From positions 72,025,559 to 72,089,558 of the forward strand of contig CATIUR010000001.1 in the NCBI GenBank assembly GCA_949592205.1: a stretch of 64,000 bases of DNA, read 5' to 3'. Positions within the stretch are counted from its first letter, which is position 1. Each line of letters starts with the position of its first letter. Source of the stretch: Helichrysum umbraculigerum. Lineage: Eukaryota; Streptophyta; Magnoliopsida; Asterales; Asteraceae. A program made the translations under genes and the position numbers. Below the pieces are notes generated by a model. It saw nothing but the letters and a program-made list of their open reading frames with translations. It was not told the origin of the DNA and did not search any database. This document shows, piece after piece, positions 1 to 8,658 of the stretch.

Positions 1-749
1 AAAATATACGACTGTTGGTGAACGAATTTATTTAATAAAACGAAATTATTAAATAACATTAACATTTATTAGATATTATATCGATAATATTTACAAGTAT
101 TTCATAACAAATAACGTCTGTTTCGTACAATTAAAATAAAACAAAGTTTGAAATTTTACAACTTAACTAAATTAGTCTCATAAAATTCCTCAATTAAAAA
201 TATAAACGAATACGCATTTAAAAATTGATAATTAAAAAAAAAATTTAATAATTAACGATCGTGTAAACGAACATCACACGGAACGCAACCACGGGGGACG
301 AAAAAGGGAGACAAAACCCCCTCCTCATCCCCTCCTTTCTTCATTTTCACCATCTCATTTCTCTCTCTTTACTCTCTTTTCTCTCAACTCTCTCTCTCAC
401 TAAAAATCACTAAAAACAACCACAAAATCAAAAAAACAACAACAAATCGGACACACAACATCATCAAACTCGTCATCATCATCATCTACACAAGGATTCA
501 AGCTCAAAATCACCATTTTCATCATCATCTTCATCATCCACCTAATTTTCGGATCTAACACTTTTTGGGTAAGAAAAACACTAAACTTTTCACTTTTACT
601 TCATTATAATAGCTTACAAACATGTTACAAGTCAATATATGAAAGATCTAAACGTTTTTGGGTTAAAAATCACGATTTTGTTCAAACAGCCCGTAACGTC
701 GCATCTGGGTTGGCCCAAATGCGACGTCATGCACAACGTCGCTATGTCG

Positions 750-878
750 TCGCCATGTCGTCGCACATGTCGTCGCACCTGACGTCGCACCTGACGTCGC
801 ACCTGACGTCGCACCTGACGTCGCACATGACGTCGCACATGTCGTCGCACCTGACGTCGCACATGACGTCGCCATGTC
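750..878 (+). repeat. 12-bp GTCGCAC-CTGAC minisatellite with C-box (GACGTC) sites, LTR A
   Basis: A near-perfect 12-bp unit (GTCGCACCTGAC, with CATGAC and CATGTC variants) repeated head to tail. GACGTC, the ACGT-core C-box known to bind plant bZIP factors, occurs 7 times here, plus once just upstream in GCGACGTCAT. The homologous clusters hold 6 copies in LTR B (about 5182-5298), 7 in LTR C (about 9600-9728) and 5 in LTR D (about 14032-14134). Most of the LTR length differences come from this cluster and a nearby poly-A tract. Open reading frames through it are a by-product of the 12-bp period. Confidence 0.85.
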
Positions 879-1101
879 GTCGCAAGTTTCAGAACCTAAT
901 AACAATACTTTGAAATACTTTTACAAAACCATCACCAACGAGTCGTACGAATTTACAAATAAAAGATCTTTCATGGATAAACGAGTAACATGGTTTGGAT
1001 TATTATCCAACCACTTATACGACTATTCCCTACATTTAGGACGTTAGTGACTTACCCGGACTACGCTTTGCTAGCACTCACACAACTACTTAGCTCACCA
1101 G

Positions 1102-1976
1102 GTGAGTTCACAGCCCCTACTTTTACTGATTTAACTGCTTTTGAACATGGGTGGAAAACATAGTCAACTGTTTTAATTATTGCCATAACTGCTTTTACTT
1201 ATATGATTGTTTATCATACGTGTTTACTCGAACAGTTAGAGTACTTTGAACTGTTTAAACTGTTGTGCGAACTTTTGTTATGAAATAACATTTTCATATT
1301 GACACACTGAACAAATGGGATAACTTATTCGACAAACTGTTTTAACTAGACCGGAGAACGACCGGTAAACTGTTTTGCAAACGACTGTAAACCTTTAAAC
1401 TTGTTTGGTATACCGGAGAACGACCGGTACTTTTATATAAACGCTGGAGAACGACCAGCTACGTATTTTAGTGCCAGAGAACGAATGGCCAAGGGACGGG
1501 AGAACGACCCGTGCGTCTTTGGATGGGAGAACGACCCATGCGTATTGACCGGAGAACGACCGGTACTGTGTTTCGCTGGAGAACGACCAGCAGTGTTTGG
1601 ACGGGAGAACGACCCGTGCGTATTAAACTGTTTTATTTGAACGGGAGAACGACCCGTGCGTATTTGGCCGGAGAACGACCGGTACTGTTTGTAAACAGCT
1701 GGAGAATGACCAGCACGTGTTTTAAACTGACATTTTGGGTAACATCCCACGTATCTGTTTTGGGTAACATCCCACGTAAACTAAACTTTGGGGCGAACAA
1801 CCCACTAAACTTGTATTTGGATAACATTCCACTAAACTTATTCTCGACTATTATGGCAATACTATTTGTGAACGTATTTGGATAACAACTGTGCTTACAA
1901 ACTTGGTTCAACTATTGCAAACATAAAGCCTGTGAATTCACTCAACCTCGTTGTTGACTTTTACTATGTTTTTCAG
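1102..1976 (+). other. Putative GT-AG leader intron in the LTR
   Basis: CACCAG|GTGAGTTCAC fits a strong plant 5' splice site, and TACTATGTTTTTCAG|GG a 3' splice site. Equivalent boundaries occur in the three other LTR families of the window: 49568-50057 (and 57125-57614), 62225-62726 and 42399-42923. The first ten intron bases can pair with GTGAATTCAC at 1932-1941 near the acceptor, with one G-U pair. Splicing is inferred from sequence only. Confidence 0.45.
1350..1828 (+). repeat. Cluster of about 16 small hairpins with co-varying stems (LTR A)
   Basis: Eleven units have the constant loop AGAACGA and a twelfth has AGAATGA. Stems differ but remain paired: ACCGG/CCGGT, TACCGG/CCGGTA, GCTGG/CCAGC, ACGGG/CCCGT and ATGGG/CCCAT. 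They are followed by TGGG-TAACAT-CCCA twice, TGGG/CCCA around GCGAACAA, and TGGA-TAACAT-TCCA. The same cluster is in LTR B (about 5770-6250), C (about 10200-10680) and D (about 14609-15087). It lies inside the putative leader intron. Confidence 0.85.
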
Positions 1977-2307
1977 GGAATTAGCTGCGCACGTAAGAAC
2001 CGCCTGCACATATGGATTATAGGCGACCCATGAAGGAATAGGATGCCAACTTTTGACAACTGGATTTCTTTTGTATAACTAAAACTGTTTAGTCATATTT
2101 ACGAAATCTACTTTTGTAAACTTAACAACTTTCATACGATTCGATGAATCGTAAACTTTGTAATCATACTTTTGGCATCTTAATATATTATGTTCTGTTG
2201 TAATCATATGCTCTGATAAGTATGCATGCTTTGTTATTGTGGCACCCCCGTACTCAAACTAAATGCTTCCGTTAATCTAAATCAACGAATTTGGGGGTGT
2301 TACAGAT

Positions 2308-2320
2308 TGGTATCAGAGCC
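2308..2320 (+). promoter_or_regulatory. Primer binding site, initiator tRNA-Met
   Basis: TGGTATCAGAGCC, complementary to the 3' end of plant initiator tRNA-Met, sits 3 bp after the LTR end. This is the expected place for minus-strand priming. The same site follows LTR B at 6728-6740 and LTR C at 11158-11170. It is absent after LTR D, which marks the right edge of the array. Confidence 0.92.
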
Positions 2321-2740
2321 AATGATTATAGTGAACTAGGAAACTTTAGGTGACTTAGAGACCTAGAGACCTAGACTATAGCCTTGGCTAGAACGCACGT
2401 GTATACACGCATTTGCATACCTATAACTATCGTTATGATACATCGATACGCGTGATCTATTCATCACATTCGACTCATTCGTTTTACTCCGATCTCATGT
2501 GAACCGGATCGTGTCAAGCGGTTGATGAAAAGAAGTATGTGTTTAGCATCATATAATGACGTCTGGCCAACGTGATTATATTATACGAAGTACATATGGG
2601 TGTTTCATAGTCGTGAGACACGTGATGAGGATCTTGTCATTTCTCCTTAAATACTCGATAACTGAATTATGTGAACCTCCTCCTTCACCTCCCTTTCATT
2701 GGCATTGACTTCTGCATTTCCTTTTTCGCAGAACGTCATC

Positions 2741-3958
2741 ATGCCGCCTAAAAGAAATACTCGAAACAGTCGACGAAATGTTCCTCCTCCACCTCCGCCT
2801 CCAGAAACAACCGAGCAAATAATCGAACGCCGCGTGGCTGAAGCCATCGCTCAATACGAGGCCAGCCGCAATCGTGAAAACCTGACCAACAATAGCGGAG
2901 CCACTCCAGTCAACAGCGAAACCCCAACCAATACCCAGCAAGGGTGTTCCTACAAAACCTTCCAGTCTTGTAAACCCAGCACCTTCACCGGGACCGAAGG
3001 GGCCATCGGCCTGGTCCACTGGATTGAGAAAATGGAATCGGTGATCGATATCAGCGACTGCGCCACCGACAAAATCGTGAAGTACGCCACGTGTACCTTA
3101 GCTGACAAAGCGTTAACCTGGTGGAACGCTCAGGTCCAGATTATTGGACGCCCAGCTGCTTACTCTATGACCTGGGGAACTCTGAAACAGATGCTGATTG
3201 AGGAATTTTGCCTTCCCAACGAGATGCAGAAACTTGAAACAGAACTCTGGAACATTCAGATGACCGGCGCTGACATTACCGGTTACACAACTAGATTCCA
3301 GGAGCTTGCACGTCTTGTGCCCCACATGGTGACCCCCGAGAGCAAACGCATCGAGCGTTACAACAAAGGCTTGGCCCCACAGATCCGAGGCATGGTTATG
3401 TCCTCCAAACCAGCTACCTTTAGGAGCGCAGTGGACCTGGCTCAAAGCTTAACCGACGACGCCATTCTGATCGGCACTTTGAAAGCTACCTCGGGGAAAC
3501 TTGAACCTACCCGTACTGATGCGGGCGACTCTGGAAACAATAAGCGAAAATGTAACAACGAGGGCAATGACCGCCAGGGTCAACAAAACAGGAACCCGGG
3601 AAACGCCCGAGCCTACGCAGCAATCACCAACCTTGGACCCAAAACCTATCTTGGCAACAAACCGAAATGTGACAAGTGCGGGAAGCACCACACAGGCGAA
3701 TGCGCCTTCTGTCAAGACTGCAGAAACTGGGGTCATTTGGCCCAAAACTGTAAAACCAACCCTCCTCCTCGATCAAATGCGTGCTACGAGTGCGGTGAAT
3801 CCGGACACTTTCGAAATCAATGTCCACGACTGAACAACAACCAGAACAACCCCGGGAACAACAATCAGAACAACAACAATCGCATCGCAACCATCCCACC
3901 GGGTCGTAGCCGCGCATACATCCTCCGTGCACCGGAAACGGTTACGGACCTCGGTTAA
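2741..3958 (+). CDS. Gag polyprotein, gag-only gypsy element, copy A
   Basis: A 405-residue Gag, intact. It would form the capsid/nucleocapsid of a Ty3/gypsy virus-like particle in the cytoplasm. I chose the start at MPPKRN because this matches the MPPRR start of the Tekay Gag at 50805; an in-frame ATG 42 bp upstream is possible. A proline-rich N-terminus is followed by a retrotransposon-gag domain with the motifs GTEGAIGLVHWIEKMES and ALTWW. Two CCHC zinc knuckles (CQDCRNWGHLAQNC at about 324, CYECGESGHFRNQC at about 348) are preceded by a CDKCGKHHTGEC knuckle-like stretch. The tail is Asn/Gln-rich. No protease, RT, RNase H or integrase follows: the frame closes and only 280 bp separate it from the next LTR, so any mobility must depend on enzymes from another element. 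It differs from the other copies by a Cys for Trp in KRKCNNEGN. Confidence 0.93.
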   Translation: MPPKRNTRNSRRNVPPPPPPPETTEQIIERRVAEAIAQYEASRNRENLTNNSGATPVNSETPTNTQQGCSYKTFQSCKPSTFTGTEGAIGLVHWIEKMESVIDISDCATDKIVKYATCTLADKALTWWNAQVQIIGRPAAYSMTWGTLKQMLIEEFCLPNEMQKLETELWNIQMTGADITGYTTRFQELARLVPHMVTPESKRIERYNKGLAPQIRGMVMSSKPATFRSAVDLAQSLTDDAILIGTLKATSGKLEPTRTDAGDSGNNKRKCNNEGNDRQGQQNRNPGNARAYAAITNLGPKTYLGNKPKCDKCGKHHTGECAFCQDCRNWGHLAQNCKTNPPPRSNACYECGESGHFRNQCPRLNNNQNNPGNNNQNNNNRIATIPPGRSRAYILRAPETVTDLG

Positions 3959-4238
3959 CACGGTATGTCTTAACAGCTGTTGCTACGATTTAACATACGT
4001 TTCGTTCGAATGTCTATTCAAACATAACGCTTGGTAAACTTCGACCATTATCGAACGCATAACTAATTGAATTATGCCGCGAGCATACTTAAACTGATTA
4101 AAACTTTTCTGGCAAAAATTGAGCGCCACACAAACTGGTATTATTATTGACGGCGTGACTTATTCGGAGAACATACGCCGCGGGCGATCCGACTTGATTT
4201 TTAAATCTCGGGACGAGATTTCTCTAACATGGGGAGAA
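3959..4238 (+). other. 3' untranslated tail and polypurine tract of unit A
   Basis: No coding sequence is seen here. The stretch ends with the polypurine tract GGGGAGAA (4231-4238) directly before the TG of the next LTR, the usual plus-strand priming site. The preceding bases (CTCGGGACGAGATTTCTCTA) match the end of the autonomous element at about 55246-55279, which suggests that the two elements share ancestry across this border. Equivalent tracts are at 8651-8658 and 13081-13088. Confidence 0.85.
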
Positions 4239-6724
4239 TGTAACACCCCGCAAAATTTATCGCGATTATTAACGTTAATCACTTGCATTATTAGGCTAAT
4301 TCCCTACTTGAGTGAATTCACAACACATTTTAGAGGTAAGTCTAGCAAAGCCCAACTAGTTAATACGTGTAGTATTACTTATTTGTAATTAGATGTAATT
4401 ACATACGAAACGATTTGAACAAACGCGACAAAAATATACGACTGTTGGTGAACGAATTTATTTAATAAAACGAAATTATTAAATAACATTAACATTTATT
4501 AGATATTATATCGATAATATTTACAAGTATTTCATAACAAATAACGTCTGTTTCGTACAATTAAAATAAAACAAAGTTTGAAATTTTACAACTTAACTAA
4601 ATTAGTCTCATAAAATTCCTCAATTAAAAATATAAACGAATACGCATTTAAAAATTTATAATTTAAAAAAAAAAATTTAATAATTAACGATCGTGTAAAC
4701 GAACACCACACGGAACGCAACCACGGGGGACGAAAAAGGGAGACAAAACCCCCTCCTCATCCCCTCCTTTCTTCATTTTCACCATCTCATTTCTCTCTCT
4801 TTACTCTCTTTTCTCTCAACTCTCTCTCTCACTAAAAATCACTAAAAACAACCACAAAATCAAAAAAACAACAACAAATCGGACACACAACATCATCAAA
4901 CTTGTCATCATCATCATCTACACAAGGATTCAAGCTCAAAATCACCATTTTCATCATCATCTTCATCATCCACCTAATTTTCGGATCTAACACTTTTTGG
5001 GTAAGAAAAACACTAAACTTTTCACTTTTACTTCATTATAATAGCTTACAAACATGTTACAAGTCAATATATGAAAGATCTAAACGTTTTTGGGTTAAAA
5101 ATCACGATTTTGTTCAAACAGCCCGTAACGTCGCATCTGGGTTGGCCCAAATGCGACGTCATGCACAACGTCGCTATGTCGTCGCCATGTCGTCGCACAT
5201 GTCGTCGCACCTGACGTCGCACCTGACGTCGCACCTGACGTCGCACATGACGTCGCACATGTCGTCGCACCTGACGTCGCACATGACGTCGCCATGTCGT
5301 CGCAAGTTTCAGAACCTAATAACAATACTTTGAAATACTTTTACAAAACCATCACCAACGAGTCGTACGAATTTACAAATAAAAGATCTTTCATGGATAA
5401 ATGAGTAACATGGTTTGGATTATTATCCAACCACTTATACGACTATTCCCTACATTTAGGACGTTAGTGACTTACCCGGACTACGCTTTGCTAGCACTCA
5501 CACAACTACTTAGCTCACCAGGTGAGTTCACAGCCCCTACTTTTACTGATTTAACTGCTTTTGAACAGGGGTGGAAAACATAGTCAACTGTTTTAATTAT
5601 TGCCATAACTGCTTTTACTTATATGATTGTTTATCATACGTGTTTACTCGAACAGTTAGAGTACTTTGAACTGTTTAAACTGTTGTGCGAACTTTTGTTA
5701 TGAAATAACATTTTCATATTGACACACTGAACAAATGGGATAACTTATTCGACAAACTGTTTTAACTAGACCGGAGAACGACCGGTAAACTGTTTTGCAA
5801 ACGACTGTAAACCTTTAAACTTGTTTGGTATACCGGAGAACGACCGGTACTTTTATATAAACGCTGGAGAACGACCAACTACGTATTTTAGTGCCAGAGA
5901 ACGACTGGCCAAGGGACGGGAGAACGACCCGTGCGTCTTTGGATGGGAGAACGACCCATGCGTATTGACCGGAGAACGACCGGTACTATGTTTCGCTGGA
6001 GAACGACCAGCAGTGTTTGGACGGGAGAACGACCCGTGCGTATTAAACTGTTTTATTTGAACGGGAGAACGACCCGTGCGTATTTGGCCGAAGAACGACC
6101 GGTACTGTTTGTAAACAGCTGGAGAATGACCAGCACGTGTTTTAAACTGACATTTTGGGTAACATCCCACGTATCTGTTTTGGGTAACATCCCACGTAAA
6201 CTAAACTTTGGGGCGAATAACCCACTAAACTTGTATTTGGATAACATTCCACTAAACTTATTCTCGACTATTATGGCAATACTATTTGTGAACGTATTTG
6301 GATAACAACTGTGCTTACAAACTTGGTTCAACTATTGCAAACATAAAGCCTGTGAATTCACTCAACCTCGTTGTTGACTTTTACTATGTTTTTCAGGGAA
6401 TTAGCTGCGCACGTAAGAACCGCCTGCACATATGGATTATAGGCGACCCATGAAGGAATAGGATGCCAACTTTTGACAACTGGATTTCTTTTGTATAACT
6501 AAAACTGTTTAGTCATATTTACGAAATCTACTTTTGTAAACTTAACAACTTTCATACGATTCGATGAATCGTAAACTTTGTAATCATACTTTTGGCATCT
6601 TAATATATTATGTTCTGTTGTAATCATATGCTCTGATAAGTATGCATGCTTTGTTATTGTGGCACCCCCGTACTCAAACTAAATGCTTCCGTTAATCTAA
6701 ATCAACGAATTTGGGGGTGTTACA
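4239..6724 (+). mobile_element. LTR B (shared by units A and B)
   Basis: A complete 2486-bp LTR bounded by TGTAACACCCC and GGGGTGTTACA. It serves at once as the 3' LTR of unit A and the 5' LTR of unit B, and no target-site duplication or host DNA lies between the units. The order of elements is as in LTR A. Its GACGTC cluster holds 6 sites. In the hairpin cluster the fourth unit is a perfect GCCAG/CTGGC stem, whereas LTRs A, C and D have ATGGC. Confidence 0.95.
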
Positions 6725-7160
6725 GATTGGTATCAGAGCCAATGGTTATAGCGAACTAGGAAACTTTAGGTGACTTAGAGACCTAGAGACCTAGACTATA
6801 GCCTTGGCTAGAACGCACGTGTATACACGCATTTGCATACCTATAACTATCGTTATGATACATCGATACGCGTGATCTATTCATCACATTAGACTCATTC
6901 GTTTTACTCCGATCTCATGTGAACCGGATCGTGTCAAGCGGTTGATGAAAAGAAGTATGTGTTTAGCATCATATAATGACGTCTGGCCAACGTGATTATA
7001 TTATACGAAGTACATATGGGTGTTTCATAGTCGTGAGACACGTGATGAGGATCTTGTCATTTCTCCTTAAATACTCGATAACTGAATTATGTGAACCTCC
7101 TCCTTCACCTCCCTTTCATTGGCATTGACTTCTGCATTTCCTTTTTCGCAGAACGTCATC

Positions 7161-8378
7161 ATGCCGCCTAAAAGAAATACTCAAAACAGTCGACGAAATG
7201 TTCCTCCTCCACCTCCGCCTCCAGAAACAACCGAGCAAATAATCGAACGCCGCGTGGCTGAAGCCATCGCTCAATACGAGGCCAGCCGCAATCGTGAAAA
7301 CCTGACCAACAATAGTGGAGCCACTCCAGTCAACAGCGAAACCCCAACCAATACCCAGCAGGGGTGTTCCTACAAAACCTTCCAGTCTTGTAAACCCAGC
7401 ACCTTCACCGGGACCGAAGGGGCCATCGGCCTGGTCCACTGGATTGAGAAAATGGAATCGGTGATCGATATCAGTGACTGCGCCACCGACAAAATCGTGA
7501 AGTACGCCACGTGTACCTTAGCTGACAAAGCGTTAACCTGGTGGAACGCTCAGGTCCAGATTATTGGACGCCCAGCTGCTTACTCTATGACCTGGGGAAC
7601 TCTGAAACAGATGCTGATTGAGGAATTTTGCCCTCCCAACGAGATGCAGAAACTTGAAACAGAACTCTGGAACATTCAGATGACCGGCGCTGACATTACC
7701 GGTTACACAACTAGATTCCAGGAGCTTGCACGTCTTGTGCCCCACATGGTGACCCCCGAGAGCAAACGCATCGAGCGTTACAACAAGGGCTTGGCCCCAC
7801 AGATCCGAGGCATGGTTATGTCCTCCAAACCAGCTACCTTTAGGAGCGCAGTGGACCTGGCTCAAAGCTTAACCGACGACACCATTCTGATCGGCACTTT
7901 GAAAGCTACCTCGGGGAAAACTGAACCTACCCGTACTGATGCGGGCGACTCTGGAAACAATAAGCGAAAATGGAACAACGAGGGCAATGACCGCCAGGGT
8001 CAACAAAACAGGAACCCGGGAAACGCCCGAGCCTACGCAGCAATCACCAACCCTGGACCCAAAACCTATCTTGGCAACAAACCGAAATGTGACAAGTGCG
8101 GGAAGCACCACACAGGCGAATGCGCCTTCTGTCAAGACTGCAGAAACTGGGGTCATTTGGCCCAAAACTGTAAAACCAACCCTCCTCCTCGATCAAATGC
8201 GTGCTACGAGTGCGGTGAATCCGGACACTTTCGAAATCAATGTCCACGACTGAACAACAACCAGAACAACCCCGGGAATAACAATCAGAACAACAACAAT
8301 CGCATCGCAACCATCCCACCGGGTCGTAGCCGCGCATACATCCTCCGTGCACCGGAAACGGTTGCGGACCTCGGTTAA
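7161..8378 (+). CDS. Gag polyprotein, gag-only gypsy element, copy B
   Basis: A second intact 405-residue Gag with the same layout as copy A: gag domain, two CCHC knuckles, Asn-rich tail and no pol. It is the most divergent of the three. Changes include Pro for Leu in FCPPNEM, Thr for Ala in DDTILIG, Thr for Leu in SGKTEPT, Pro in NPGPKTY and Ala for Thr in the final ETVADLG. The absence of any stop or frameshift across three copies fits a recent amplification, or homogenisation by conversion. Confidence 0.93.
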   Translation: MPPKRNTQNSRRNVPPPPPPPETTEQIIERRVAEAIAQYEASRNRENLTNNSGATPVNSETPTNTQQGCSYKTFQSCKPSTFTGTEGAIGLVHWIEKMESVIDISDCATDKIVKYATCTLADKALTWWNAQVQIIGRPAAYSMTWGTLKQMLIEEFCPPNEMQKLETELWNIQMTGADITGYTTRFQELARLVPHMVTPESKRIERYNKGLAPQIRGMVMSSKPATFRSAVDLAQSLTDDTILIGTLKATSGKTEPTRTDAGDSGNNKRKWNNEGNDRQGQQNRNPGNARAYAAITNPGPKTYLGNKPKCDKCGKHHTGECAFCQDCRNWGHLAQNCKTNPPPRSNACYECGESGHFRNQCPRLNNNQNNPGNNNQNNNNRIATIPPGRSRAYILRAPETVADLG

Positions 8379-8658
8379 CACGGTATGTCTTAACAGCTGT
8401 TGCTACGATTTAACATACGTTTCGTTCGAATGTCTATTCAAACATAACGCTTGGTAAACTTCGACCATTATCGAACGCATAACTAATTGAATTATGCCGC
8501 GAGCATACTTAAACTGATTAAAACTTTTCTGGCAAATATTGAGCGCCACGCAAACTGGTATTATTATTGACGACGTGACTTATTCGGAGAACATACGCCG
8601 CGGGTGATCCGACTTGATTTTTAAATCTCGGGACGAGATTTCTCTAACATGGGGAGAA

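Larger units (their letters stand above)
1..2304 (+). mobile_element. LTR A of gag-only gypsy array (5' edge cut by window)
   Basis: First of four near-identical LTRs in the array. By alignment with LTR B, about 192 bp of its 5' end lie outside the window. It ends at ...GGGGTGTTACA, the exact complement of the TGTAACACCCC that opens LTRs B-D, and is followed directly by a tRNA-Met primer binding site. In order it holds long-range arm 1 (7-21), a CT-rich tract (about 350-400), a 12-bp GACGTC repeat cluster (about 750-875), arm 2 (932-947), a splice-donor-like AG|GTGAGT at 1100-1107, a series of AGAACGA hairpins (1350-1712) and an acceptor-like TTTTTCAG ending at 1976. Sequence variants pair its 5' part with LTR C but its 3' part with LTR D. 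Confidence 0.93.

Noticed and set aside
710..913. Open frames coding repeated SSHLTSH or RRQVRRHV peptides in the LTRs
   Set aside because: They run through the 12-bp GACGTC minisatellite; a 12-bp period keeps every frame open, on both strands. No start context or conserved protein supports them.
1350..1712. CRISPR-like array (regular short palindromic repeats)
   Set aside because: Repeat units are 17-30 bp with variable stems, there are no unique spacers of constant length, no cas genes, and the host is a plant.
1401..1885. Pair of overlapping 79-124-residue frames across the AGAACGA hairpins
   Set aside because: The frames repeat GERPA/ENDPC peptides imposed by the hairpin units and lie inside an apparent intron; they look like a by-product of the repeats.
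2699..2740. Upstream in-frame ATG as the true gag start
   Set aside because: The later ATG gives MPPKR, matching the MPPRR starts at 50805 and 63824, and lies in a similar ATCATGCC context; the extra 14 residues have no counterpart.
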